DNA of 64,000 nt from Arthrobacter sp. SLBN-112. GTDB taxonomy: Bacteria; Actinomycetota; Actinomycetes; Actinomycetales; Micrococcaceae. The DNA lies in assembly GCF_030944625.1 (NCBI RefSeq), contig NZ_JAUSXY010000001.1, positions 1 to 64,000 of the forward strand, read 5' to 3'. Below are positions 23,015-31,384 of the stretch, piece by piece (the stretch's first letter is position 1; the number at the start of each line of letters is the position of its first letter). A model generated the notes under the pieces. It had not been told where the DNA came from. It saw only the letters and a program-made list of their open reading frames with translations, and ran no database searches. The translations under genes were made by a program, and so were the position numbers.

Positions 23015-23497
23015 TTAGGAAGCCAGGACCTCGTCGAGAACGCTTGCTGCCTTCTCCTCGTCGGTCTTTTCAGCCAGCGCCAGTTCTGAAATCAGAATTT
23101 GGCGGGCCTTGGCCAGCATTCGCTTCTCGCCTGCGGAAAGGCCCCGGTCGTGATCCCGGCGCCACAGGTCGCGAACGACCTCCGCCACCTTGATGACGTC
23201 ACCGGAAGCAAGCTTCTCCAGATTTGCCTTGTACCTGCGTGACCAGTTGGTGGGTTCCTCGGTGAACTCGGCGCGAAGCACATCAAACACGTGCTCCAGG
23301 CCTTCCTTGCCCACTACGTCCCGAACCCCAACAAGATCAACGTTTTCTGCTGGAACTTCAATGGTCAGATCACCCTGAGCCACCTTGAGCTTGAGATACA
23401 TTTTCTCTTCGCCCTTGATGGTGCGCATCTTGATTTCTTCAATCTTCGCAGCACCGTGGTGAGGGTAAACTACTGTCTCGCCGACCTCAAATACCAT
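23015..23497 (-). CDS. carD: CarD family RNA polymerase-binding transcription factor
   Basis: A 160-residue protein. The N-terminal RNA-polymerase-interacting Tudor-like domain ([18 protein letters not shown]) is followed by a helical DNA-binding domain containing the [11 protein letters not shown] segment. In mycobacteria CarD is essential and stabilises open complexes, notably at rRNA promoters. The start has a purine-rich ribosome site (GGGGAAA) 8 nt upstream. It is transcribed alone, ending at a strong terminator. Confidence 0.94.
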   Translation of the reverse strand: MVFEVGETVVYPHHGAAKIEEIKMRTIKGEEKMYLKLKVAQGDLTIEVPAENVDLVGVRDVVGKEGLEHVFDVLRAEFTEEPTNWSRRYKANLEKLASGDVIKVAEVVRDLWRRDHDRGLSAGEKRMLAKARQILISELALAEKTDEEKAASVLDEVLAS

Positions 23498-23753
23498 GTG
23501 GACATTTCCCCTTTCCCGCAGACCAGTTTATCACGATTCAGGCATATGACCGGTCGGAGAAAGGGCTTCCAACCGCGAAAATACGCGGAAAATCGCCCCA
23601 ATCCACCTCCTCCACCCCCTTGACGGATGAGGATATTAGTGCATCAGGTGAGCGTTCCCACAGTCGATGTGACGGCCCCGAATCCTCGTTTGACCCCGTT
23701 TGCGGATAGGCTATGGCTGAAAAAGACTTCAAATTTCTCGAGGAGTACGTGAC

Positions 23754-24341
23754 GTGCGTTCCACTGCGATGAACCGGGCCCAGCGCGGCAAACTGGCACT
23801 GACGGCTGCTGCCATTGGCGTCAGCCTGCTGACTGCGGGCTGTGGTTACATCACGCCCCAGCAGACCAGCCACCAGTACTCCGCCTCGGATGGCATCCGT
23901 GCAGACCTCGGCCCGCTGCAGCTGCGGAACATGCTCATCGTCTCCAGTGGCGAAGACGAGCCCGGGCGCCTGATCGGCGCCGTTTACAACTCCTCTTCCA
24001 AGGACGTGAAGCTCACCGTCAATGGCGCCAAGGGCTCGCAGACGGAGGTTCCGGTGAAGGCGAACTCCTACACGCTCCTCAACGAAAACACTGACCAGGC
24101 CATCCTGAGCACCACCGGCGGCAAGCCGGGGTCGATGGTGGACCTCAAGATCACCGAGAACGGCACCAACGTCTCCAACACGGTCAAGGTTCCCGTCCTG
24201 GATGCCACCCTGAAGGAATACAAGGACTACGTGCCGTCCGCCAGCCCGTCGGCCACGCCGTCGTCGTCCGCCGGCTCCAGCGCCAGCGCAACGTCCGGCG
24301 CAACTCCGAGCGCAACGGCCACCGCAACCGCCAGCCACTAG
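23754..24341 (+). CDS. Lipoprotein with C-terminal Ser/Ala/Thr tail
   Basis: A 195-residue exported lipoprotein of unknown function. The signal peptide ends in a lipobox (LLTAGC, Cys about 31), so it should be anchored outside the membrane. A single beta-rich domain of about 115 residues follows. The last 45 residues are low-complexity Ser/Ala/Thr-Pro. The GTG start has GAGGAG 8 nt upstream. It converges on regX3 across a shared terminator. Similar lipoproteins are common in Arthrobacter, but no named function is known to me. Confidence 0.85.
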   Translation: MRSTAMNRAQRGKLALTAAAIGVSLLTAGCGYITPQQTSHQYSASDGIRADLGPLQLRNMLIVSSGEDEPGRLIGAVYNSSSKDVKLTVNGAKGSQTEVPVKANSYTLLNENTDQAILSTTGGKPGSMVDLKITENGTNVSNTVKVPVLDATLKEYKDYVPSASPSATPSSSAGSSASATSGATPSATATATASH

Positions 24342-24375
24342 TCCGGGCCCGCCGGGGCACGGCAGGACGGAAGGC

Positions 24376-24413
24376 ACAGTAAAGGGAGGGCCGCTCGGCC
24401 CTCCCTTTACTGT
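24376..24413. terminator. Bidirectional terminator between lipoprotein gene and regX3
   Basis: A perfect 17-bp inverted repeat (24376-24392 with 24397-24413, loop GCTC) lies between two convergent genes. T-rich and A-rich flanks let it act in both directions. Confidence 0.85.
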
Positions 24414-24456
24414 TCCCTCCTGAGTTGCGCCGGACGTCCGGTGGCCGCCAGGCTGC

Positions 24457-25137
24457 CTAGGGTTCGAACTTGTAGCCGAGGCCGCGAACGGTGACCAGGA
24501 AGCGGGGGGCGGAGGGATCGGGTTCGATCTTGCCGCGGAGGCGCTTCACATGGACATCAAGGGTCTTGGTGTCGCCAACGTAGTCCGAGCCCCAGACCCG
24601 GTCAATCAGCTGCCCACGGGTCAGGACCCGCCCCGAGTTGCGCAGGAGCATCTCCAGGAGCTCAAATTCCTTCAGCGGCAGCAGGACCTGCTCGCCGTCC
24701 ACGCTGACCACGTGCCGTTCGATGTCCATCCGGACCGGGCCGGCCTGGACCGTCGCGGAAATCAGTTCCTCCGGTTCCCCCTGGCGCCGCAAGACCGCCC
24801 TGACGCGGGCCACCAGTTCGCGGGAGGAATAGGGCTTGGTGACGTAGTCGTCCGCACCGAGCTCCAGGCCCACCACTTTGTCGATCTCGGAGTCCTTGGC
24901 TGTCAGCATGATCACCGGAACGCTGGAACGTTGGCGGAGCTGGCGGCACACCTCGGTGCCGGACAGTCCGGGCAGCTGCAGGTCCAGCAGAACCAGGTCG
25001 GCACCGTTGCGGTCAAACTCGGTGATCGCGTCGAGGCCGTTGTCCACCACCTCAACCTCGAACCCTTCCTTGCCCAGCAAATAGGACAAGGGATCGCTGA
25101 ATGACTCCTCGTCCTCCACAATCAAAATCCTGCTCAA
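24457..25137 (-). CDS. regX3: Response regulator RegX3-like (OmpR family)
   Basis: A 226-residue OmpR/PhoB-type regulator. The receiver domain has the acidic pair in IVEDEES, the phospho-acceptor Asp in LVLLDLQLPG (about 52), and Lys in YVTKPYSSREL. The C-terminal winged helix ends in VRGLGYKFEP. It follows senX3 with a 4-nt ATGA overlap and lies beside phoU. This matches the actinobacterial SenX3-RegX3 phosphate-starvation system. Confidence 0.92.
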   Translation of the reverse strand: MSRILIVEDEESFSDPLSYLLGKEGFEVEVVDNGLDAITEFDRNGADLVLLDLQLPGLSGTEVCRQLRQRSSVPVIMLTAKDSEIDKVVGLELGADDYVTKPYSSRELVARVRAVLRRQGEPEELISATVQAGPVRMDIERHVVSVDGEQVLLPLKEFELLEMLLRNSGRVLTRGQLIDRVWGSDYVGDTKTLDVHVKRLRGKIEPDPSAPRFLVTVRGLGYKFEP

Positions 25138-26384
25138 GCGCTAGCTCCTCGTTCTGTTGCGCCGGCGGCGCGGGGTACTTGGGTGAGAGTCGGCCGGCCT
25201 GCTGCCTCCCGCGCCGACGCCAGTGCCGGTGCGTCGGGGACAGGACGGTCGCCGTCCTGTCCCTCCATCTCGGGAAGCCGCAGCGTGAAAGTTGACCCTT
25301 GGCCGGGCTGGGACCAGAGCGTTACCTCGCCGCCATGGTTAGATGCCACGTGCTTGACGATGCTCAGGCCCAGGCCGGTGCCGCCGGTCTGTCGTGAACG
25401 GGCGGCATCCACACGGTAGAAGCGCTCGAAGACGCGTTCCTGGTCCTCGGGCGTGAGCCCGTCCCCCTGGTCTGTCACCGAGATGGACACCAGGCCCTCC
25501 CTGGAACGCACGCCAATGCCTACCCTGGTGTTCGCGGGCGAATACCGGATGGCGTTGTCGATGAGGTTGCGCAGCGCCGTGACCAGCAGGTCCTGGTCGC
25601 CGAAGACCTTGCCCTCGGTGCGGCCGCCCACCACAATGCTGATGTTCTTGCTTTCGGCGGGCAGCTGCGACCGGTCGACGGCCTCGGCGATGACCGCGTT
25701 GATGTCCACGGGGCCGCCTTGCTGCGTCACACTGGCGCCCTGCAGCCGGGACAGTTCGATGATGTCCTGGACCAGCGCGGCGAGGCGGGCTGATTCCTTA
25801 TGCATCCGCTTGGCGAACCTGCGCACGGCTTCTTCGTCGTCCGCGGAAGATTCGAGCGCCTCAGCCAGCAGGGAGATCGCGCCAACGGGCGTCTTCAGCT
25901 CATGCGAGACGTTGGCGACGAAGTCGTTGCGGATCTCTTCCGTGCGGGTAATCTCGGTCCGGTCATCTGCAAGGAGCAGGATGTATTCCTCACCAAGCAT
26001 GGCTGCCCGGACCTGCACGATGATGGTCCCCTGCCCCAGCGGGCCACGCGGCAGCTCCAGCTGCTTCTCCAGGATGACGCCGTCCCGCCGGACGCCCGCC
26101 GTCATGTCCAGGAGTTCCTTGTGGACCACCGTGTGGCCGCGGACCAGGCCGTAGGCGTAGGCAGCCGGGCTGGCGCGGACAACGCCGTCGACGTCGTCCA
26201 GCACCACGAAGGCACGCCCGACGACGGCCAGCACCTCTGCCGCACCGTCCGGCAGCGCGGGTTCACCGGCATCAACCTCCAGCAGCTCGCGCTGCTTCTC
26301 GCTGACCCGGAACGCAAGCACGCCGAACGTGCCAAGCGCCAGGCCTACAAGGCCGGCGACCAGACCAATGAGCATAGGATCCAC
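25134..26384 (-). CDS. senX3: Sensor histidine kinase SenX3-like
   Basis: A 416-residue membrane kinase. One N-terminal transmembrane segment (residues about 3-24) leads to a PAS-like region, the HisKA helix with FVANVSHELKTP (His about 158) and a HATPase domain with NLIDNAIRYSP, DQGDGL and GGTGLGLSIVKH. The C-terminal 35 residues are a disordered Ala/Pro-rich tail. A single membrane segment with a PAS domain is typical of SenX3, which senses phosphate through the Pst/PhoU system. The GTG start follows TAAAGT by 6 nt with no ribosome site. Confidence 0.92.
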   Translation of the reverse strand: MDPMLIGLVAGLVGLALGTFGVLAFRVSEKQRELLEVDAGEPALPDGAAEVLAVVGRAFVVLDDVDGVVRASPAAYAYGLVRGHTVVHKELLDMTAGVRRDGVILEKQLELPRGPLGQGTIIVQVRAAMLGEEYILLLADDRTEITRTEEIRNDFVANVSHELKTPVGAISLLAEALESSADDEEAVRRFAKRMHKESARLAALVQDIIELSRLQGASVTQQGGPVDINAVIAEAVDRSQLPAESKNISIVVGGRTEGKVFGDQDLLVTALRNLIDNAIRYSPANTRVGIGVRSREGLVSISVTDQGDGLTPEDQERVFERFYRVDAARSRQTGGTGLGLSIVKHVASNHGGEVTLWSQPGQGSTFTLRLPEMEGQDGDRPVPDAPALASAREAAGRPTLTQVPRAAGATERGASA

Positions 26385-26390
26385 AGCTCC

Positions 26391-26396
26391 ACTTTA
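26391..26396 (-). promoter_or_regulatory. Leaderless -10 element of senX3
   Basis: TAAAGT is followed by GGAGCT (6 nt) and the GTG start of senX3. GGAGCT abuts the GTG too closely to serve as a normal Shine-Dalgarno. Confidence 0.5.
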
Positions 26397-26444
26397 TGCT
26401 CTTGCCCAAGGCCCACCGGCGCTTCGAAGCCCTTACCGCGAACG

Positions 26445-26466
26445 GTTCAACTAACGTTCACCTCCA
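26445..26466 (+). promoter_or_regulatory. Candidate PHO box (RegX3/PhoP binding site) between senX3 and phoU
   Basis: Two direct repeats GTTCAACTAAC and GTTCACCTCCA with an 11-nt period. Actinobacterial PHO boxes are tandem 11-nt units beginning GTTCAC. A CATAAT hexamer follows at 26471-26476 in plausible -10 position for phoU. Position between the regulator operon and phoU supports autoregulation. Confidence 0.65.
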
Positions 26467-26580
26467 TGGGCATAATCGTTTACCGGGCGATGACAGAGTT
26501 AATGGTTAGAGCGCCCAATGGCGACACGATTCCTGCTGCCCTGGAGCGGCCGGCGGGAGTTCCAAGGAAAGGACGCCTAC

Positions 26581-27243
26581 GTGCGTAAGGTTTTTCAGGA
26601 AGAGCTCACCCAGGTCGGTGACCAGCTGGTGGAGATCTCCCGGCTGGTCAGCGAAGCCATAGACAAGGCCACCACCTCATTCCAGGTCGCGGACGTGGAT
26701 CTCGCCCAAGACGTCATTGCGGCGGACGCGCGCATCGACTTCCTGCAGAACAGCCTGGATGAGCGGGCCATCGACATCCTGGCGCTGCAAGGTCCAGTGG
26801 CCAGCGACCTGCGCATGATCGTGGGCTCGCTCCGGATGAGTGCGTCCCTGGAGCGGATGGGCGACCTGGCGCGCCACCTCGCCCAGCTGGCCCGCCTCCG
26901 GTACCCGTCCACGGTGATTCCGGCGTCCATGACGGAGACCTTCAACCGCATGGCCGAACTGGACCAGGAGATTGCCGGCAAGCTGACGGTGCTGCTGGAG
27001 AGCCGTGACCTCGAGGTGGCCAGGGACATCCTGAAGGCGAACACCGCCATCAACGACCTGCACCTGAGCGTCTTCAAGGCCATCGCGTCGCCCGAATGGA
27101 CCGAGTCGCCCGCGACCACCGTGGACGTGGCCCTCGCCAGCCGCTACTTCGAGCGGTTCGCTGACCACGGCGTCTCCGTCGCCCAGAAGGTGACCTACCT
27201 GGTTACCGGCGCGTGGCAGCCGAACGCCACCGAACACAGCTAA
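26581..27243 (+). CDS. phoU: Phosphate transport system regulator PhoU
   Basis: A 220-residue all-helical protein with two PhoU repeats, containing the conserved ERMGDLARHLAQLAR and the second-repeat FERFADHGVSVAQKV segments. The GTG at 26581 (VRKVFQEEL) is chosen over the upstream ATG at 26518 because AAGGAAAGGA precedes it at good spacing and PhoU proteins start with this FxxEL segment. PhoU links the Pst phosphate transporter to the SenX3 kinase. It is divergent from senX3, with a candidate PHO box between them. No pst genes are in the window. Confidence 0.93.
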   Translation: MRKVFQEELTQVGDQLVEISRLVSEAIDKATTSFQVADVDLAQDVIAADARIDFLQNSLDERAIDILALQGPVASDLRMIVGSLRMSASLERMGDLARHLAQLARLRYPSTVIPASMTETFNRMAELDQEIAGKLTVLLESRDLEVARDILKANTAINDLHLSVFKAIASPEWTESPATTVDVALASRYFERFADHGVSVAQKVTYLVTGAWQPNATEHS

Positions 27244-27253
27244 CCCAGCGGAT

Positions 27254-27298
27254 TACGACGGCGGGCTGGTCACCTGAGGTGACCAGCCCGCCGTCGTA
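27254..27298. terminator. Bidirectional terminator between phoU and gpmA
   Basis: A perfect 21-bp inverted repeat (27254-27274 with 27278-27298, loop TGA) between convergent stops. No long U-tract, but the stem is very stable. Confidence 0.8.
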
Positions 27299-27310
27299 CG
27301 CGTTTAAGCC

Positions 27311-28057
27311 CTATTTCTTGCCCTGGTTGGCTACGGCCAGGATTGCCTGCTCAGCGGCTTCGGGGTCGAGGTAGGTACCGCCGGGCTTGACCGGCTTGAA
27401 GTCCTCGTCGAGGTCGTACACCAGCGGGATGCCGGTGGGAATGTTCAGGCCGGCGATAGCCTCATCGCTGATGCCGTCCAGGTGCTTTACCAGCGCGCGG
27501 AGCGAGTTGCCGTGGGCGGTGACCAGGACGGTCTTGCCGGCCTTGAGGTCTTCCTTGATGTCGGACTCCCAGTAGGGCAGCAGGCGCACGAGGACATCCT
27601 TGAGGCACTCGGTGCGCGGCAGGGCGTCGCCGAGGCCGGCATAGCGGGGGTCGTGGGCCTGGGAGAACTCGGAGTCGTCGTCCAGGGGCGGCGGCGGGGT
27701 GTCATAGGAACGGCGCCATTCCATGAACTGCTCTTCACCGTACTCGGCGAGGGTCTGCGCCTTGTCCTTGCCCTGCAGCGCACCATAGTGGCGTTCGTTG
27801 AGCCGCCAGTCGCGCTTGACCGGGATCCAGCCACGGTCGGCCTTGTCCAGTGCGATGTTCGCAGTGTTGATGGCCCGCTTCAGCAGGGAGGTGTAGAGCA
27901 CGTCCGGGAGGATGTTGTTCTCCACCAGCAGCTCGCCGCCACGCGCTGCTTCCGCGCGGCCCTGGTCGTTCAGGTCAACGTCCACCCAGCCGGTGAACAG
28001 GTTCTTGGCGTTCCATTCGCTGTGGCCGTGGCGCAGCAGAATCAGCTTGTAAGTCAT
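27311..28057 (-). CDS. gpmA: 2,3-bisphosphoglycerate-dependent phosphoglycerate mutase
   Basis: Glycolytic enzyme interconverting 3- and 2-phosphoglycerate, 248 residues. The [10 protein letters not shown] motif carries the phosphohistidine, and [12 protein letters not shown] and [16 protein letters not shown] complete the active site. ATG 28057 is chosen because AGGA stands 8 nt upstream. The ATG at 28066 lies inside that ribosome site. It converges on phoU. Confidence 0.95.
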   Translation of the reverse strand: MTYKLILLRHGHSEWNAKNLFTGWVDVDLNDQGRAEAARGGELLVENNILPDVLYTSLLKRAINTANIALDKADRGWIPVKRDWRLNERHYGALQGKDKAQTLAEYGEEQFMEWRRSYDTPPPPLDDDSEFSQAHDPRYAGLGDALPRTECLKDVLVRLLPYWESDIKEDLKAGKTVLVTAHGNSLRALVKHLDGISDEAIAGLNIPTGIPLVYDLDEDFKPVKPGGTYLDPEAAEQAILAVANQGKK

Positions 28058-28145
28058 GATTTTCATCCTAGCCGAGCAGTGTTGCCGGCCGCCCAGCGTT
28101 ACACGGCCACGCAGGCTTTTGGACCGGTTTCCACCACTGCGGCGA

Positions 28146-28151
28146 TAGTGT
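28146..28151 (+). promoter_or_regulatory. Leaderless -10 element of the methyltransferase gene
   Basis: TAGTGT is followed by GGGGCG (6 nt) and the GTG start. No Shine-Dalgarno precedes this GTG. Confidence 0.5.
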
Positions 28152-28157
28152 GGGGCG

Positions 28158-29018
28158 GTGGTTCAAAAGGCTGAACGGGTGAATTCCCCGCAACTCTCCG
28201 GCAGGACATCCGCCGCCCGGCAGGGCCGCCCGGTAGGCAATGTCACCCGGGGAACCACCAACCCCAACCGGATGCGGCGGGTGGACCGCTGGCTGACGGG
28301 GCCGCAGGCATGGCGGCTGCTGGCCGCGGCCGACCCCCTCGTTGTGGACCTTGGCTACGGCGCCACCCCGGCCACCGCCGTCGAACTCTTTGACCGGCTT
28401 GCCGCCGTGCGGCCGGACGTGCGCGTCTGCGGCATCGAAATCGAACCGGCGCGCGTGCGGGCGGCGATGCCGCTCCAGCGTCCGGGACTGACCTTCCACG
28501 TGGGCGGTTTCGAGCTTCCCGTGCCCGGCCGTCCGGTCCTGGTCCGGGCCTTCAACGTCCTGCGGCAGTACGAGGAAGCCGACGTGCCGGGAATCTGGCG
28601 GTTGGTGCAGGACCGGTTGGCGCCGGGCGGACTGTTCATCGACGGCACGTGCGACGAAGTCGGCCGCCGGGTGGCGTGGGTTGCGCTGGACCGGGAGCGC
28701 CCGCTGTCCTTGAGCATTTCAGTCCGCTTCGGCAGTTTCGGCCTGCCCTCGGAGGTGGCCGAGCGCCTGCCGAAAGCCCTCATCCACCGCAACATTCCGG
28801 GTGAACCGGTCCACGACTTCATGCAGGCGATGGACCGGGCCTGGCTGGAATGCGCGCCCCTTGCCTCGTTCGGCAACAGGCAGCGCTGGGTGGGCATGTG
28901 CCGGAGCCTGCGCGACGCCGGGTGGCCGGTCCAGGACGGCCCGGCCAGATGGCGGCTCGGTGAATTAACGGTGGGCTGGGACGCAGTGCGGCCCGGCGGC
29001 GATTACCAGGGGCCGTAG
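28158..29018 (+). CDS. Class I SAM-dependent methyltransferase
   Basis: A 286-residue protein with a Rossmann-type methyltransferase core. Motif I appears as [13 protein letters not shown] (about 57-69), the acidic end of strand 2 as [11 protein letters not shown], and [11 protein letters not shown] is the post-motif III loop. The substrate is unknown. The first 40 residues look unstructured. The leaderless-type GTG is used. A GTG 21 nt downstream with AAGG before it is an alternative start. The 3' end overlaps the convergent DUF2516 gene by 16 nt. Confidence 0.8.
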   Translation: MVQKAERVNSPQLSGRTSAARQGRPVGNVTRGTTNPNRMRRVDRWLTGPQAWRLLAAADPLVVDLGYGATPATAVELFDRLAAVRPDVRVCGIEIEPARVRAAMPLQRPGLTFHVGGFELPVPGRPVLVRAFNVLRQYEEADVPGIWRLVQDRLAPGGLFIDGTCDEVGRRVAWVALDRERPLSLSISVRFGSFGLPSEVAERLPKALIHRNIPGEPVHDFMQAMDRAWLECAPLASFGNRQRWVGMCRSLRDAGWPVQDGPARWRLGELTVGWDAVRPGGDYQGP

Positions 29019-29356
29019 GGCCCCGCGTTGCGGTTGCCGCCCCGGCCGGCGTCCTTCACGGCGGGACGGACGTCGGCGAGGTAGACGGAAGCGGCCACGA
29101 CAGCAGCGAGTCCAAAGAGGCCGAGGGTGCTGATGATGCCCCCGCCGGCGCCGAACAGCGAGATCACGCCCACCAGCGTGGCGCCCCCGGTCAGCGCAAG
29201 CCAGAACGCCTTGGTCCGCTTGCCGGTCGCTTCGAACGCGTTGGCACGGTGCCTGGCGCAGTCCACCAGCGCCCACAATTCCAGTCCGAGGGCCACCAGG
29301 CCAAGGATAAAGAACACTGCCTGCTCTACAGGCCGAATAATCAGTTCACCGTCCAC
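29003..29356 (-). CDS. DUF2516 family membrane protein
   Basis: A 117-residue membrane protein. Three hydrophobic segments are visible (about 12-30, 49-68 and 74-94), separated by a basic loop DCARHRANAFEATGKRTKAFW. This pattern fits the actinobacterial DUF2516 family, which has no known function. The GTG start has TAGGCT (29363-29368) exactly 6 nt upstream and no ribosome site. It converges with the methyltransferase, overlapping it by 16 nt. Confidence 0.82.
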   Translation of the reverse strand: MDGELIIRPVEQAVFFILGLVALGLELWALVDCARHRANAFEATGKRTKAFWLALTGGATLVGVISLFGAGGGIISTLGLFGLAAVVAASVYLADVRPAVKDAGRGGNRNAGPYGPW

Positions 29357-29365
29357 GAACCCAGC

Positions 29366-30556
29366 CTAGCCGCCCACCGTGTCCAGCGGCTGCTTCAGGT
29401 CCGCCCAGAGGTCCTCCACGCTTTCGATTCCCACACTGAGGCGTACGAGGTTTTCCGGCACGCTGGCAGGTTCGGCCGTATGCCTGCGCCGGCGTTCGAT
29501 GAGGGATTCAACGCCGCCCAGCGAAGTGGCCGGGAGCCACAATTCGAGGGCCTGCACCACTTTGTCCGCAGCATCGGCGCCGCTTAGGCCCGCAGCCGGT
29601 GCCACCTGCACGCAGATGATGGAGCCGAAGCCTTTCATCTGGGCCTTGGCCCTCGCATGGCCGGGGTCCGAGGGGAGGCCCGGGAAACGGATGGATTCAA
29701 TGGCGGGGTGCGACGCAAGGCGTTCCGCCAGGAGCATCGCGGAGTTCTGGGACCGCTCCACGCGCAGCGCAAGGGTCCGCAGGCCGCGCAGCGCCAGCCA
29801 TGCTTCGAAGGGACCGGCGATGGCGCCGTGGATGATGCGGTGGTGGAGCAGGGCGGACCGGATGTCCGGGTTGGAGGTGACAAGCGCTCCCAAGACGACG
29901 TCGGAGTGCCCGGCGAGGTATTTGGTCACCGAGTGGAGCACGACGTCGGACCCGAGCTGGAGGGGCCGCTGCACAAGGGGGGTGGAAAAGGTGTTGTCAG
30001 TGACGACGATAGCCCCGGCGGCGTGCGCGGCGTCCGCGACGGCCACCATGTCCGCGATCCCCAGCATCGGGTTGGTGGGGCTTTCCAGCCACAGCATGGC
30101 CGCAGCCCGCGCCGAGGGACCGGTGGGGGCCAGTGCGGCTTTGACCGCATCGGTATCGGCGATGTCCACGGTGCGGAGCTCAATAAAGCCCTTTTGGGCG
30201 AGTTCCGAGGCCATGACCAGGGAGCCCGAGTAGCTGTGGTTCGGCATCACCAGCACTCCCCCGGCCGGGATCAGGGACAACGCCGAGCTGACGGCCGCCA
30301 GGCCTGACGCGTACAGCAGGCCCGGCAGTGCGGAGCCCTCCAGCTGCCCCAGCGCCTCTTCGAACGGATCCCACGTAGGGTTCGAATAACGGCCGTAGCC
30401 CCGGTCACCGTCGCCAAGCGGACCGGTGCCGAAGTAGGTGGAGGACAGGGTGATGGGCGGGTTGACCGGCTGGTCCCTTTCCCGCGGCGGACGTCCGGCC
30501 GCGACCACCACGGTCTCAGGAGAAAGGGACGCGGCCTGTTGCTCGGAAAGACTCAT
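29366..30556 (-). CDS. Cystathionine gamma-synthase-like transsulfuration enzyme
   Basis: PLP enzyme of the Cys/Met metabolism family (fold type I), about 396 residues. Typical blocks are YGRYSNPTWDPFEEAL, YASGLAAVSSAL, WLESPTNPM, VTDNTFSTP and the PLP lysine in LHSVTKYLAGHSD. Cystathionine gamma-synthase or beta/gamma-lyase cannot be separated by eye, so no symbol is given. ATG 30556 has TACGCT (30564-30569) 7 nt upstream and no ribosome site, suggesting a leaderless mRNA. The gene is divergent from tmk. Confidence 0.85.
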   Translation of the reverse strand: MSLSEQQAASLSPETVVVAAGRPPRERDQPVNPPITLSSTYFGTGPLGDGDRGYGRYSNPTWDPFEEALGQLEGSALPGLLYASGLAAVSSALSLIPAGGVLVMPNHSYSGSLVMASELAQKGFIELRTVDIADTDAVKAALAPTGPSARAAAMLWLESPTNPMLGIADMVAVADAAHAAGAIVVTDNTFSTPLVQRPLQLGSDVVLHSVTKYLAGHSDVVLGALVTSNPDIRSALLHHRIIHGAIAGPFEAWLALRGLRTLALRVERSQNSAMLLAERLASHPAIESIRFPGLPSDPGHARAKAQMKGFGSIICVQVAPAAGLSGADAADKVVQALELWLPATSLGGVESLIERRRRHTAEPASVPENLVRLSVGIESVEDLWADLKQPLDTVGG

Positions 30557-30679
30557 GACCAAAAGCGTACTGTCCGGCCCGGATCCGCCGGAAAGGGGTG
30601 CCGCTGTATGGACGCCCGGCGTTCACCGGGCGTCCACACAGCGTGCAGCGGCGGGTCAGGAAATGTCCCCCCGGCTCGG

Positions 30680-30685
30680 TACGCT
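30680..30685 (+). promoter_or_regulatory. Leaderless -10 element of tmk
   Basis: TACGCT is followed by TGGGAG (6 nt) and the GTG at 30692. GGGAG touches the GTG and is too close to act as a normal ribosome site. Confidence 0.5.
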
Positions 30686-30691
30686 TGGGAG

Positions 30692-31384
30692 GTGAGCAAA
30701 CAAAGGGCCGGCCTATTCATCGCATTCGAAGGTGGCGATGGCGCCGGCAAGTCGACCCAGGCGGCCCGGCTTGCGGCTGAACTGGAAACCCGGGGGTACA
30801 CCGTGCGCCGCACCCGTGAACCCGGGGGCACGCCCGTTGGCGAAAAGCTGCGTTCGCTGGTCCTGGACCATGGCAATGGGGAGATCGACGCCCATACCGA
30901 GGCCCTTATTTTTGCGGCGTCCCGCGCCGCCCACGCATCCCAGGTCATCCGGCCGGCACTCGGTCGCGGCGAGATCGTGCTGACAGACCGCTACATCGAC
31001 TCTTCAGTGGCCTACCAGGGAGCCGGCCGCGGCCTCGGCCAGGACGCCGTCAAGTCCCTGAACGACTGGGCCACCTCGGGCCTGCAGCCGCACCTTACGG
31101 TCCTCCTGGACGTTGATCCCCGGCTTGGCCGCAGCCGCCGCACTGCCGGCGAGGCGGCCGAGGACCGCCTGGAGTCCGAAGCTGATGACTTCCACGCCCG
31201 GATTCGGAAGGCCTTCCTCGACCTCGCTGCCAGCCGCCCCGGGTCCTACCTGGTGCTGCCAGCAGACCTGCCCGTGGACGAACTCGCGGCCCGGATCCTG
31301 GCCCGGGTTGATGTGCTGCTGGCTGCTCCGGTTCCTTCCTTTACCGTGGCCGCCGGGCACGGAACGGACGGTGCCGGCTCATGA
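30692..31384 (+). CDS. tmk: Thymidylate kinase
   Basis: Phosphorylates dTMP to dTDP, 230 residues from GTG 30692. The P-loop is FEGGDGAGKST near the N-terminus, REPGG follows, and LTDRYIDSSVAYQG holds the DR motif. The lid region is GRSRRTAGEAAEDRLE. The 51 codons upstream in the same frame lack family similarity and are excluded. The stop overlaps holB as ATGA, so the two replication genes form an operon. Confidence 0.94.
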   Translation: MSKQRAGLFIAFEGGDGAGKSTQAARLAAELETRGYTVRRTREPGGTPVGEKLRSLVLDHGNGEIDAHTEALIFAASRAAHASQVIRPALGRGEIVLTDRYIDSSVAYQGAGRGLGQDAVKSLNDWATSGLQPHLTVLLDVDPRLGRSRRTAGEAAEDRLESEADDFHARIRKAFLDLAASRPGSYLVLPADLPVDELAARILARVDVLLAAPVPSFTVAAGHGTDGAGS

